A stretch of DNA of 64,000 bases from Isoetes taiwanensis (lineage: Eukaryota > Streptophyta > Lycopodiopsida > Isoetales > Isoetaceae): assembly GCA_021234155.1 (NCBI GenBank), contig JAJEKV010000098.1, positions 1,619,248-1,683,247 of the forward strand, read 5' to 3'. The notes under the pieces were generated by a model. The model had not been told where the DNA came from and did no database searches. It worked only from the letters and a program-made list of their open reading frames with translations. Below, piece after piece: positions 1 through 13,249 of the stretch. Every line of letters begins with the position of its first letter. Position 1 is the first letter of the stretch. Position numbers and translations under genes: made by a program.

Positions 1-199
1 ACACTAATGAAGAAGGACATGCAGCTTGCCAGCTACATCAAAGGTGAGCCTTATTAATTTCGTAAATGATAAAATTTTGTTTAATACAAAGTGTTTTAGA
101 GTAAATTATAAGTGTATAAAGTTACTTAATTAAGTTGAGTTAGTAAGTTTTAGCTTTTGTTTTAGTCAAAACAGACATCCTAGGCCAATTCGAGAGGAT

Positions 200-479
200 G
201 TCTCACACGTCGCGCCAGGACCGAAAATGAAAAGTTCATTATTGGTCTGGGCGCAACGTGTGAGACCATGCTGTGAGACCATGCCCCAAAAGTGCTCAAA
301 ACTGCTCCAAATCGACCAAATAAGGGGTCAATCCTGCCTAACTCGACGAATCTAGCAGCATTAGACCCTTATATCACGCAAATTGGACAAGTTTAACCCA
401 TTTAGAGCCAATGTCTCACACGTTGCTCTAGGACCGAAAATGAAAAGTTCATTATTGGTCTGGGCGCAATGTGTGAGAC
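200..479. repeat. Duplicated 67-bp hairpin (two direct copies)
   Basis: Positions 200-266 and 413-479 are near-identical direct copies 213 bp apart. Each copy is itself an imperfect inverted repeat: a left arm beginning GTCTCACACGT, a loop of about 21 bases, and a right arm ending ACGTGTGAGAC, with roughly 20 of 23 arm bases pairing. The arms of the second copy carry C-to-T type changes. It could be a pair of foldback elements or part of an LTR. No coding sequence is associated with it. Confidence 0.75.
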
Positions 480-1199
480 CTCCAAACTTTGAACCTCCAT
501 AACTTGAGTTACAGAGCTCCAAATTGCCTGAAATTTGTTGCAATAGGACCGTTAGACAGCCTAGAATCCATTTATGACCTCAAATTAGGCTAGAAATGTC
601 AAACCTCAGCTCAAAATGACCAAAATTGCTCAAACCCTTGAATTGTTTTCCCAAACTGTGGTTTGTTTGTAAATAGAAGCATATCCCATTAGTACCTCGC
701 AAGTATTGCTCTCGGCTCGAAGCTATGCCTTACTCCTAGATAGAAGTGCCCAAGAACACCCCTTTGTTATAGTCATCTAGACCTCAGCATAGCAACCCAA
801 GTCCAACTGTTGGTACATCACCTCTGCTCATGCCAAAGGCATAAACCTTGACCTAATTCTGTGTCCTTCTAATAGAGTTTGACTTATATAGCCGCCACAT
901 TGACACTCCCTATTGCCAGGATACCTAGAAATTAGGAGCTAGAGTCTAGAGCTGCCCAAGTCACTCCATGTGTAGAGATTGGACTCCCCCAAACCAACTT
1001 TGCTAGGACCTTAGAGTATGCCTCAAACATCATGGAGGTTTTGCAAAACAACCCTCATTTCATGCCATACCACACGTCCTAATGTCCATAGACTTGGAGA
1101 TTATAGATATGTCTCGGTAATCTTTGCTCGAGCCATCTTGCTTGCTTATAGAGCCCAAAATGTTGTAGGAGAGCCCTTCAAGTAGACCCTTAGACTCTA

Positions 1200-4100
1200 G
1201 AATATCTGGCGTTGCTTTTCGGAAGGGCGGGGCGAGCCACGAGAAGAGCTAGAGGCGCAACTCCTTGAAGACATCAAGGTCCCAACCGATGTACGCATGA
1301 TAAGGAGAGGAGACCGAAAAAGGCAGACCCAAGAGAGGGAAGCACAACGACAAACACCTCAATCGACAAACGAGTAGAACGGGACACCACCGGCCTATCA
1401 TCAATCTTCATCAAATGGGAAGACTATTTGGTAACCAACGACATCAAGAATCTTCTAGATGTCAACCTCCCGGCTACCACGTCCACGAGCTCACATCAGA
1501 AAGAGGATCTCGACGCCTTCACCAACTCGACGTACATGAGTTTCAAATAGAAGAACGCAAGGCAGCAAAATACAGGTGCAGGAAGACGTTAGACATCGAT
1601 GCCGCGTTAGCATCACGAGCTAGGGCCAGAGGGCATAATCTTCCGTCGAGGAGAGAAGTCATGGCGACACAGGAGCATATAGAAACCGGAGGGAAGACCA
1701 CCACGACCTTGCAGCCCAGCAGCTCAAGCGAATGTCATGCAACGTCAACAAAAGGAGCAACCAAGCTAGGCAACCACAAAGCACCTAAGGCTAACTCTCA
1801 GTAGACGAAGCTTCGCCTCCTTGCACCAGCAGGAGAACTTTCATTGGTTCCAAAAAGTAGGAGACCATGAGGGGGAGGAGACGCATATCAGGGAAGGAAC
1901 ATCTCCAACTTGAAGGCCTATATCAACATTAGGGGCAAGATCAAGGAGGAGAATATTCCGCTCGAACAAGAATTCCGGATCCAGAAACACCTAGAAACCA
2001 AAGGAAGGACGACTTTACTACGTCAGCCAAGGAGTGCGAGACTCGAATGGATAGGACCCAAAGGACGGAGGGGACGACCTAGCCAGCAGGTACAAATCAC
2101 GCAAAGGCAACCAGAAGGAACTATGATAGGTGCAATGGCGATGACCACACTTCCAAGCACAGGAGAGGCACCTCGGAATGAAGCAAAGCCCAAGCAACAG
2201 GAGTCCCACTCAGAAATTCAACCTGCGGAGGAATGACAATGCCTGCCTACCGACCAAGATCTCAGAGCTTCGAAGACATTCAAGAATGCCCGACTGCAGC
2301 AGCCAGGTGATCCTACTCAAGCGATCAATGGCACTGCACATTGGCAACCTTGCAACGACACACTGCATATAGGGACGTTGAGCAGTCACCGCATTCCTTA
2401 CGACAGACATGCACATTAAGGAGGAGCATCTTTTTCAAGGGATCACATCGACGAACACTCTTCGCAACTTGGAGTGACGAGCTCGGATCAGACATGAAGC
2501 TCAACAATAGTAGCAGCATCTCAAAGGAATCCTGGAGTCAACCAGAACGAAGAAGAGGCAGCAAAACCGAAGAATCAAACACCTTAGGAGGAGGGGAAAC
2601 CCTAAAGGAGTATAAACATTTAAGTAGACCTTCGTAATTGTTTTTGAAAAGTGGATGAATTAAAATCCCAATGTAAATGCGTATATGTCTATTGTATATC
2701 TCGGGCGTTCACAGATATAGTGGGGAAACATGAGTTTAGAGTCATGTTTTACGGATTTAGCGCTTAGATCCGGAAGCTCCTTCACTTCGACTACCAAATG
2801 AGGAAGCAAGGAAGCACAACTATAGCCCAAGATAAAAAATGGAAGAGCAAGTACGAGGGAGAAACGACCAGAGCCCAAGCAGACCTTCGACTCCAAACAC
2901 TTCGGGAAGTGCCCTCAAGTAGAAGACCACTCGTCCACCCAATGTCAGAATAAGAGACAACACCGGTCATGTCAAGATCATCAGCGCTGCACCAGGACAT
3001 CGTCAGGATGCAACACTACATCTTGTGGCAGCAGCAACAATTGACGAACTTATGACACGAGTGGCCTCAACAATAGAAGGAGGAACGACCCGACACCAAC
3101 AAGCCAACTAAGAAGGCAACATCTCGACGACCATAATTCCACCTTGTGGTAATATAGGGTGATGCGCTATGACACGTGTATTAGATGGAGATACACTTAC
3201 GAAAGGCACTGCGACGAGGAGATATGCCTTCAACAACTAGGTGATGGCTTCCTCAGGTACTCCTACCAGTAATTAGAAGAAAAGAAGCCGATCGTATCTC
3301 CGACACGTGGGACATCAAACACCCAAGGTAGAAGCATTCGACACCTTAACGACAAGGATAGCAACTGAAGCACCTTCGGCAAAAAGAGAGTTCAAGATAA
3401 TAGCCAGGCTATTCAACGACAAGAGTATATCTAAGGCAGGTACTTCTTCAACTCAAGGGTCAAGCTGCGCAGATATAAGGATCCATCATCCCGACAATAT
3501 AGCCAGCAGGGAGGAGAGCCATGATGCTTTACTTGACAGAGAGACCGACATGCATAGAGGGACAAAGGTCAGGAACTGAAAGCTGGAGAAGTGCTAGCAA
3601 CCTTCTTCCACGAGCTCCCTACAGGCAACAGGAGGATCAAAAATGACGAGCACAATCAAAGCCACCGGAAGGTACCTCAAGTCAAGAAGACTAAAGATAG
3701 CACCGCGGCAACGGACAACGTTCAAGCCATGTGGCCCGAGGGGATCAAGCAAGGAAGATTGGAAGCTTCGATGGAGAAGCAATCAGGTGAGGCGAGGCGA
3801 AGCCGATAACTTGCGCGTGGACTTGCATGCAACTTGGTGAACCAAGGATGGGCGATTCAAAGAACAAGCAGAAGAGAACAACTCGGAGGAGTATAGCCAA
3901 AGGAAGCGCCGCCGACCTCAAAGAGGCGCCTCAAATAGCTTCAAGTATCATGAAGGGGAACAATTACCGAGAAACGGGATCAGGAAGCGACCGAAATGTC
4001 GAAGCATCAACGACCAGCACACCTTTAGTTAGAATGTGATGCAAAGCGTGTTGTGCCATAGCCGACAAACATCGGAGGGCCCAAGTTTATCAACAAGTTA

Positions 4101-4700
4101 CCCCGGAGTACGAGCTGACGTACAAATAGGAGGATATAGATCATCAACACCATTGCACCGGGAGGAACACCGATGACATTGCCAAGGAGTAGGCGTGCAA
4201 CTCGAAGGGAGGCACAAGGGGGACCTAATAGCTCTAGTAGTAATTGTAATTATGTAAGTTATATGCTTTGCATATATAGTTCCCTTGTTATTCCTTCCCT
4301 CCCATAGCGTAACAGATCAAAGGAAGAGATGTCAGGCAATTTGCAGGGGTGAAGCAATCAACATCCTCAACACTCTTCGAGCAACACAATAACGACAAGA
4401 GGACTTGACGTATGAGACGTCGATGGAGTCGGAGAAACAATATCGGATACAGAGTCGTTAGCTGCAAAGACAAAGAGTTCAAGATGAAAGATCTTTTTCA
4501 ACGGCGCCACCTTCAGGCTTTTGAAAAGCGGCATGGAAGATTCAAGTAATCAACTACGCCATCAAAGCCTCCAGCCTCTACATCAAAGAGGAGCCACCGT
4601 CAAGGAGACTGAAGTATCGAGCGACTCGGAAGAACGTTACCTTGCTACTTCAAGCAGGCAATGAGTGGATGAGCTTCTAGCAAGCTCAAGCATCTAAGGC
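1200..4700. other. Decayed coding-like tract, family not recognised
   Basis: This 3.5-kb stretch is purine-rich and richer in G+C than its flanks. It reads as short open segments interrupted by stops in all frames, for example at 1415-1804, 1910-2236, 3307-3579 and 3827-4039 on the plus strand. I could not find a protease, reverse transcriptase, integrase or zinc knuckle. The composition and the long LTR-like DNA that follows suggest the interior of an old LTR retrotransposon read on the plus strand. That is an inference from context only. Confidence 0.3.
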
Positions 4701-6792
4701 CATGGGGCCTAGTACGTTAAATGTATGGACGGTAACATCCATATTGGGATTAGAAGGCATTTCCAAATATCCTCGTTGGAAGGATTGCCCCAAGATTGGG
4801 CTAAGCGTCAAGGATTGGGAAGGAAATGCATAGGAGTAACTAAAATTATACACGATTGCTAACAGACATCCAACATATTGAAACCACTTGGTGAGATTGA
4901 TCACCTTGCTAAGAAGGAATTATTACTAGGATAGTTGTTGACCATGTATAAATCTAGTACCTCCAAAAGAATAATCCAACCAAAAGAAAAGAAGTAATCT
5001 AACAAGTCCGGCCAACTTGTTACGATGACATCAATTCGATTGGTAGGAATGTTCCAAGAGTTTAAATAGCTAAGAAAGGGGGAATCTCTAGAATATAAAA
5101 GAATAGTACATGTAAGGTACATCTAAAATAAGAATTATAGTAATCAAATAGTCTTTTGAGACAAAAGGAATTGTCGTCATGACAAAACCTTGTGGTTTAG
5201 AATCGTTCTAACTAAGTAGGTAACTATATTGAAATAAATGATAACATAATATGTGCATCCATCTTAGATGGTTATATATGTTAGCTAAGGCTAGTAAAGT
5301 AATGCGCTAAGTAAGAAGCGTATAACCTCTTAAGGGGAGAGAATAGATATGACGTTGTGTACAACGTCATTGAAGGGGTGCAGGACCATTTTCTTTTCGA
5401 AGAAAGTGGGAGGGCTCAATCTTATGATTGAACGTACTTGCATCGAATTGACCGACCCGTAGAATAGAGTTCACTCCGGCAATGGCCGAAGCGAATAGAG
5501 CGTAAAATAGATAGATACCTTAGGCTCAGGAGGCATTCAACGTGCGAGACTGACGTAGTAGCTATCTACACCAATGAAGTGGAGCAAAAGTATGGGAGCA
5601 ATGCAACGACCAAGTCATCTCCAAATTACTCGACGCCGGCTCAATGGGTGGATGCGTTCTAGCCTTAGGTAAGGCGTGCGCATGTATCATAAGCTTTAAT
5701 GCGTCTTATTGATAAGTTAAATATAGATCCTAATAACTGCATAGAATTTGGTGTACGTATATGTATCATAGGGAAATAAGTTAAATAACAACGATAATGT
5801 GAGGTAGCATGTTAATTAATCCTTCGCAAGGATGCAATTCCTTCCAAGGATAGCTATATGACCTCGGGGTCCTTATAAATATAAATAGAAAATAGAATTC
5901 AGATATACTTAAGTGCATCTTAGGGATATACTTCCAAGGGTAATGCAGGACCCAAGGAAGAGAATAAGAAGCACATCTAATTCTTGTGTATGATAATTAA
6001 AACCTTGTCTATGATACAATAGGTCTAAATCAGGGTTATTGTTTAAATAATCGCGATCTAAAAGTCGTTAAATATTGCAAAGCTTAGAGTAAATATAATT
6101 GTACTATCGGAAGTAATGTATCCGATACTATGATAATGTTAATTCATAAATATTACCTTAGGGTAATTATGTTAATCACATGCATTAAAGGAGCCAGCAA
6201 AAATCGGCTCAGGCATGTCAATTTGTGTTTAGATTAGTTTCATGTGTAGTTAAGATTAATCTACGCATGCAACCTATGCCAGGTATGGGTTGCATGCGTA
6301 TTTCAAATGATGATGGGACCACTACGGTGATCTCTGGGGCGTGGTGTAATGTCAATGTAGGCATGACCCAGCGGTTTTTCGCTTTGGATGAGTGGAAGGT
6401 AGATTAAAAGTCTACTTGGTCCCCGAAGTAGACGACCTCGAAGATAAGAGGTCATTGGGAATGCATTGATAGGAAAAGCACCTCTAGCCCCATATATGCA
6501 TTGATAGGAGGAATCGTCCTTCACGCCCCATATACGGGGAAGGACCTATCCTCCACGTTGGGCAACTAAAGGTGTAGGCATGGCGGCATATAGGCATTAT
6601 AGGCTGTCTCCCGCAACCCGCGATGGAAGAAGCATCCTCTTCCTCCGCCGGGAGATTAGCCAAGCGATGCATTCATGTAGATAGGTGGGGTGGTCACTAT
6701 ATAACCAAAATTTTATTAATAATTAAAATGGTACTAACGTAGTGTCGACCTGCAAGCCAATAGAGCGCTCCGGAGGGCAAGAAGGTCGAGCT

Positions 6793-7240
6793 ACGAAGAC
6801 TTGCAACACAAATTTTGTTATAATGTGTTGCAAGGGATGAAGAGTACCTTAGAATTGTAAATTTTGTATGAAATTGATAAACTTTGATAAACTTAAATGT
6901 TGTATTAAGTAAGGTTAATAATTACCTTGCGTGGATTAAGTTATGAAGTGATAAGTTAATTGGATAATGAAATAGTACAGTAATGTCGTAAACATTACCT
7001 TAGAGTAATTCTAATAATTAAGATAGTAAGTGTGTTATTATAGATATTGTAAAATTAATGCAGGATTTTAAGGTGCGAAGACTTGCAACACAAATTTTGT
7101 TGGAATGTGTTGCAAGGAATGAAGAGTACCTTAAATAATAATTGTATATGAAAGTGTTAAATTATGATAAACTAAATGTTGTGATAACGGAGACTAATAA
7201 GTACCTTGTTTTAATAGAAGTTACGAATTGACAAGTTATT
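6793..7240 (+). repeat. Diverged tandem repeat, period about 281 bp
   Basis: A block starting CGAAGACTTGCAACAC at about 6795 recurs at about 7076 with the same following text (ACAAATTTTGTT, a TGTGTTGCAAG motif, then AAGAGTACCTTA). A weaker match to the ATTACCTTA part occurs near 6150. These look like internal LTR duplications or a short satellite inside the LTR-like tract. Confidence 0.6.
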
Positions 7241-7702
7241 TGATAATGTAATGGCGTAATAATGATTTAAAAATATTACCTTAAGGTAATCTTAATAAAT
7301 GTGTAAGTATTATAGTAGTATATTGTATGCATCAGGTTGATTGCAGGTTAGGAAGATTCCAAGGTGGGGAGACCCACGATGCTGCGGACAGTATCATTTC
7401 AAGGTGGGCAGAATGTGACGTTCCAGCACAGTATACGGTCCCAGGACGTATACTGTACTGCCTTATCACGCGTACACGCCACTCCGACTGACGTGTAGCC
7501 AGGTGGGTAGCCCCTAGGGGGCAACTTGCAAGGTATGTGCATTTATTAATGTGCACATTTACCAATGTGCACATTTAGTAAGGTGCACACCTTTCCATGT
7601 AGATACCTTTATGCCACCTAGCCATTAAAGGCAAGTGGGCCATTCCCAATTATCCCACATGCCTAAAGGGATAATTGGAAACCCTAGCCCTAACCCCTTG
7701 TC

Positions 7703-7710
7703 TATTTAAG
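7703..7710 (+). promoter_or_regulatory. TATA-like box of the LTR-like segment
   Basis: TATTTAAG lies about 30 bp upstream of a segment conserved between this site and the inverted copy at 31588-31788. The placement is typical of the U3/R boundary of a plant LTR. No transcription start evidence is available. Confidence 0.4.
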
Positions 7711-8977
7711 TAGGAGAAACCCTAACTTTCCCATTTTCGTCCATAGGGTTCTAGAGCTCTGTTTTGGCTGCTCCAGGAGTCAAAACCGCCTCCCAGACTC
7801 TGTCTAAGCGAATTGCACCATTAGTTCTCCTTGATTCAAGCGTTTCAGCAGGATGGTCGAGCTCAGAGCAGGAGGAGCGAGCCAAGGATCAGGTATTTGG
7901 TCAATTGAATAGCCTAAACCGTCTTCTAGTCATTGTATCAGTAGCTTTAGCCTATTAAATTGCCCTTAGCAGCCATCTAGATCTCTAGATACCGGACTCT
8001 AACTAAAGAACCTAACTCTATGATATAGATTAGATCTAGTTCTTTAGTTCTTCTGTGATGTATATGGATGGTGTATCTCTGTGAACTCCTTGTATTGGGA
8101 AGGGGGGTAGAGACCTAAAGCTTGGTAGTAGATGCTCCTAGAGTAGCCTCTCTAGCTGCTTTGTAAATTCGGCACAGTGTACAAGAACCACACACGGTTG
8201 TGGGTGAGGGGCCGGGCCCGGCTTATAAGGAGGTTAGGTGTTCGACTCTTGAACGATCCCTCCGGTGTGTAAGGCCTGGGGGATCATTGTGACTAGGTCT
8301 AATGGCTTGCCACCGAAAGTGCGGGCAAGGCATGGGCTCGACTGCAGTGGAGTGGTGTACACTTTCCCAGTGGGTTCGGTCGAATAAGGGCGGTGGCCCT
8401 CTAGTCACCTTGAGTCAGCATGTAGACCTGCGGAGGGAGTGATCCCTACACGCCCCATCGGAACTGGGGAGATGCAACCCGGGAATAGCCCCTTTGGCTA
8501 TGCATCCGTGGGCTACTGGTCAGTCCCAACACTTTTCAGCCTACTACGCAAAGTGTGTGGGGGGGCGGATGGAGTGGACAACCCTAAGCCATGTTCTTAT
8601 GCCGACCAAATCCATTGCCATGAATTGCATGCGCAATGAACTCGGAGACCCAAGCCGCCGGGTCATCCCCTTGAGTCCGAGCCTTGGGTAGGATTCCCTA
8701 TGTGAGTCTTGCTGATCTTTGTCTATCGGGATATGTGGTGAACCATCCTTCGTGATGGTCTTATGATGTTGATGTATGTACTCTTGACATGTATATTACG
8801 CTTCAGCAGACTAGGTAGGCCACGAGGGAGGCAGGTAAAGGACCCCTTCATTCTTCCCACTGGAACTCTTCAAGGTTGCAGTGATACGTGGAGGGCCCTA
8901 TATTAGCATGGAGCTGGTATGGGGGGTGAACTCCTGTTTGTATACGGTGAGTGCACCGTATATGAGTAGGGGACGTC

Positions 8978-10841
8978 ACACTATATGCTGCATAGCTTTC
9001 TTTAAGAAAGTCCATGTAATAGAGTCATAAGCTCTTTTAAAGTCCAATTTAAGCAGCATGCATCCTTGTTTAGAGAGTCTATTTCAGTGAATAGCTTCAC
9101 TGGCTGCTATGTAATTATCTAAGATAAATCTGCCCGATAGAAACCCTGACTGACAATTACTCACAGTATGGTGCAAATGCATGAGAATCCGGATTGAGAG
9201 AATTTTGGCAATAATTTTATAGGTAGTGTTGGTTAAGGATATAGGGCGCCAGCCATTTAGTTTACTCGGATTTTTAGTTTTGGGAATCATAGTGATAAGG
9301 CTGGAGTTGAAGGAGGGGTACAGAGATGCAGCGTCCCAAGCACCTTTCACAAAGTTCATGAAGTCCTCTTTCATAACTATCCAGAAGGTTAGAAAGAACT
9401 CTGGTGGGAGTCCATCAGGCCCTGGGCTCTTGCCTTTCTCCATGCTTTTTAGAACATGCAATATTTCTTTTTCATCAGGGTATTCATCACTTCTTTTCTC
9501 CATAGGCTTGGAAGCTGGGATATTCTTGAAGAATTTATCTAGCTCCTCCTCTTTCCGAGTATTGTAATTTTTATCCCTGAACATATTACCATATTGATGA
9601 AGGAACTCTGTTTTGATATTCTGTTCATCCTCAGTTTTCACCCCATTTTCCTGCTCTAAGACTGTAATAGTGTTGTTGATCAGCTTATTTTTAGCTACTC
9701 TGAAAAAATATTTAGAGCTGCCTTGATCCATCTTATTATAATGTCTGATTTTAGCTCTCAGAGCCATACTCTTTGCTTCCTTTTCCTCTATAGTCTTGAT
9801 GTTGCTCTCTAACAGGACTTCCTGTTTATGGAGATCAGCACATAATGGATTGGCAATTAGCTTCTGCCTGACATCTTTCATATCCTTAAGCAGATTATTC
9901 TTTTCCTCTCTGCTCAGTCTTTGTCTTATCTTTCTCCATTCTTTAATCCAATTCTTATAAGCTTTAAGTTTACCACTGAAAGGTTTCATCGACTGATGAC
10001 TGCCTATTGCTGGTTGGGCAAGATAAAATTGTCTAAAGTCATGACAGAAGATATCGTTGTTCAGCAGAGAACAATTAAATTTAAAGGGGGAGTTGGAAGG
10101 TTTAGATTTGGAGTGAAGGTCAACGGTTCCAGAATTTGAGGAAAGTGGTCAGAAAGAATGTTCCCTTCATCTCCAGTGACAATACAATTGTGAACACTAG
10201 AAATATTGGGGTTGGTAATATAGAATCTATCCAATGTGCAATAAGTTCTCTCAGACCCTGTTCTTTTGTTGGGTGTATTTGGCATTGGCTGAAGGGATGT
10301 AAGTCAACCCTGTAGCTTGCATCAATTCTTCCCATTCCAGTCTTTCATTCCTAGATATGTTGATTCTATTACCAAGCTTAAGGTCCCATTGGGGGGTGTT
10401 ATTGAGGTCTCCTCACATGATCCAGTCTTTAGTGGATGTTTGACCGAGGATCCAGTTTTTTATTTCCTTCCAAATAGGGGCTCTTTCATTTGGTTTAGTA
10501 GGGGCGTAAACATTGATTATCCCAAGGGTATGACCTTGCATGTTAATAGTAACACAATGCCACCTGTTAGAGGGGCTACAATAAGAGGACACCACATTTA
10601 GAGTGGTCCAAATCATAGCCAAACCCCCTTTGGTTCCATCAGCAGTTATATAAGCAGAACCAACCCCTTTTTTTAACCATCCTCCTAAATTGGAAGCCTC
10701 AAAAAGAGGGAGGTGATGTTCCTGAATCACTAGGAGGTATGCATTGTATTCCCTTGCCAGGGCAATAGATCTCCTTCTCTTTATAGGGCCTTTAATTCCC
10801 CTAACATTCCATGTAACAATCTTCGTTTCGAGATGCTGCAT
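8978..10841 (-). pseudogene. LINE ORF2: APE endonuclease and truncated reverse transcriptase
   Basis: ORF2 starts at 10841. The N-terminal APE-type endonuclease shows WNVRGI, QEHH (metal-binding Glu), NVYAP, GDLNN and SDHFP in the right order (10841 to about 10140). A TGA stop sits just before GDLNN at about 10414, and frameshifts follow. The reverse transcriptase resumes at 9989-9084 with SPGPDGLPPEFF and RPISLTNTTYKIIAK. A stop at about 9083 is followed by motif A (LDFKRAYD, about 9010-9050). The frame and the match end at about 8978. This ORF would nick target DNA and copy the element's RNA at the nick, but it is clearly dead. Confidence 0.85.
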
Positions 10842-10943
10842 AGGAGGTCAGGAGGGACAATCTTAACAGGATTTATATTTCATGGTATTGGATGCTGGTC
10901 CACTGAAATTTGGATCTTTTAGGCATGTCTTCCTTTGCTTTTT

Positions 10944-12953
10944 TTATCTCTTGTTAGGGGTAAGACCTGACTTGGTTTTATCTAGGTAAGCTCCAAGAAC
11001 TTCAAAATCTCTCGGGGTGATATCATTATACTCATTGTCAGACATTCCTATCTCATCCTCCATGTGAACCCAGAATTTTGACAAGATTGGAGTGCAGGGC
11101 TCTCCCTCCATATTGGAAACACAAGAACTAGGTGATAATTTATTCAAATCAGATAAGGTTTGATTACTTACCTGGATTAAAGCATCTTTACCATCCATTT
11201 GGTCTCCTTTTGTTTCTGTTGTAGGTACATGCAGGAATTCCTCCAAGGCATCAGCAACAAATCGCTCTACTGCTGCAGCATATCTACCATCATCTTTGCA
11301 TTGTATGAAAGCTTGAAGGAAGGAAATGTCATCCTCAGCTTGCTCTTGATCTTGCTGCAGGGGAGGTTTAGGATCTGGGGTGGGCATGCATGTGGGAGGG
11401 TTGCAGTTTGTGGTTAGAGTTGGCTGTATGGATGTGGTGGCTACAGACCGAGATGCAATATCTGAAGACTGTGCTGGAGAGGATTTAGACCCTCCTTGAG
11501 ATCTCCCTTTACTGCTTGCCTCCTTCAATTGTTTGTCCAGGTCATTGGCCTCTGTGTTAGCTATGGCATCTTTTGCTTGTATTGTTTCCTGCATTTCTAG
11601 GTTTTCTTGTGTTCCCTCCATGTTGAGGATCTGGAATCTATTCCATGTATCATAGACGTCCCAGTTGACTGTGTCCTGCATTTGTTCCTCTTCTTTGTCT
11701 GGTATTTCTTTATGTGCGGGTTCTTCCAGATTCTGTTGAGCTTGTTCCATTGATTGCCATGGATCTCTCTTCCGTTTGAGACTGATGCTGTTTCTCCGAG
11801 GTGTCTAGTATTTGAGCTCCCTGTATGTAGATCCTGTTGGGGGGGCTATCCTTGTTAAATTTTGCAAGTTGTTGTTGTTTCGCGAAGGAGACTTCTTTAT
11901 TCTGTACCTTGCTGACCTGAGTCATTGTTTTCTTCCCTTTCTTTTTATCCTCAAAAGCCTGCAAGATCCTCTGTGATAGGTCCCAGTTTGCTTGTCTTAT
12001 CCTCTCTCTGTTTTGTCTTTTTCTCTGTAATTTTTTAAGGTTTTCTCTGTTTCCTGTGCTCTGATGTGTTCCATGTGTACCATATGTCGAGAATCCCTTT
12101 CTTGAATTACTGTAGTATCCTGCTTCATCTGGATTCCATTTTCTGTCGCCGTTTGTAGCCTGTTCAACCTGACATTCCTTTCCGTGTTCCTCCGGGGTGT
12201 GTCTGGGGATGCATCTACCACCACCATGGAACTTCTTCCCGCATATACCACAGTCCGGGGGGAGGCCACTCAAGTTCAACTGCAAAACCCGCTTAGTTTC
12301 AAACAGATCAAAGAAAGTCACCTCTCTTGGGATAGGCTTGAGAAGGTCAAGTTGGATGTAGACAATAGGAGGTCGGTCTGGGCGGAAGGTTGCAGATATG
12401 AATTGGCCGATGGAATTGAAGATTGCCTTGAAGCATTCTTCACCCCAGTAGACTGGATTAAGTCCATGGGGTTGCAGAAAAACTGTGACTGGGAGGGATT
12501 TGAGGGAGAAGGGGATGAAATGGTAATCCCATTTTTGAAACTTGATTTGATACCCTCTGTGAATGATTCGGCTCCTTTGCAGCAGATCAAGAGCAGCTTC
12601 CTGGGACGTTAGTTCGATCAGGAAGAAGGGTGATTGTAACCAATGCATGGAAGCGATTTGAATGTTTCGGTTGAGCATGCAGATTTGTTTAGCCATTTCA
12701 TTAAGATTAAAACCTTCTTTTTCCACCCATCCTATTACTGCATTTTTTTCCAGAGTATGCAGTTTATCTCGAACGGATTGGTGAAATCATCATCGGGCGC
12801 ATACAAGAATTTATGTTGTCGAAGGATGTTCATCCATTCGTTGGAGAAGATTGGTGCAGCCGGTCTAGGTAGTTCCGGTTCTTCTTCACGAAGCAAGTTA
12901 TCCCATTCTGGGATACCTTGGTTTTGGATCATCCAAGCAGTGAAGGCCGCCAT
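10944..12953 (-). pseudogene. LINE ORF1 protein, frameshifted (RNA-binding, zinc knuckle)
   Basis: The reading frame starts at the ATG at 12953 and continues in three overlapping frames (12953-12735, 12726-11710, 11750-10944). It must therefore have at least two frameshifts, near 12780 and 11740. The central part has the order seen in plant L1 ORF1 proteins: a DUF4283-like region (about 12720-12330), then a CX2CX4HX4C zinc knuckle near 12206-12250. The C-terminal third is a long acidic, glutamine-rich tail ending in a TPNKR motif. In the family, ORF1 binds the element's RNA. Assignment rests on the zinc knuckle and on position directly before a LINE ORF2. Confidence 0.75.
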
Positions 12954-13249
12954 ATCGAAGCTCCTGAATTGGATGAATTCGTCCTTTGATTTTGGATGGC
13001 CCGTTGTTTATAAGGCAGCCGGAATCACTTTGGGAGAATGATGAGAGATGGGTACCGAGGGTACGGCCATTGGTCAGGAAGTTAAATAGGTCTGCGAGAA
13101 GGACAAAAAAAATCTGTGGGGCGACGGGATGGGCAACTGATGATGTGACTGATCGAGGGAATCGGGATAGGAAAATGGAATCGATCCAAGAATGGGAAGA
13201 GAAGTGACAGTCTATGATCTGATAGGACCTTACCTGGGGTTTTTCGAAA

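Larger units (their letters stand above)
4700..8970 (+). mobile_element. Long LTR-like noncoding DNA with promoter-like core
   Basis: No usable reading frame is present. A promoter-like TATTTAAG box at 7703-7710 is followed by a segment that recurs, inverted, at 31588-31788. Recurrence of one promoter-proximal segment elsewhere in the window is what LTR copies look like. The tract also holds small inverted repeats: 10-bp arms at 5349-5370, 11-bp arms at about 7998 and 8039, and three ATGTGCACATTTA-type units at 7550-7590. I did not find the TG and CA ends or a primer-binding site, so both boundaries are approximate. Confidence 0.4.
8978..13230 (-). mobile_element. L1-type LINE, cut off inside the reverse transcriptase
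   Basis: A minus-strand non-LTR retrotransposon of the plant L1 type. In transcription order it has a 5' leader (about 13230-12954), ORF1 with a zinc knuckle, a spacer of about 100 bp, then ORF2 with an APE endonuclease and the start of the reverse transcriptase. The coding match stops near 8978, just after reverse-transcriptase motif A, so the catalytic YADD motif, the C-terminal zinc finger and the poly(A) tail are missing. LINEs normally lose their 5' end, so loss of the 3' end points to a later deletion or rearrangement. Several frameshifts and stops make it inactive. Confidence 0.85.
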
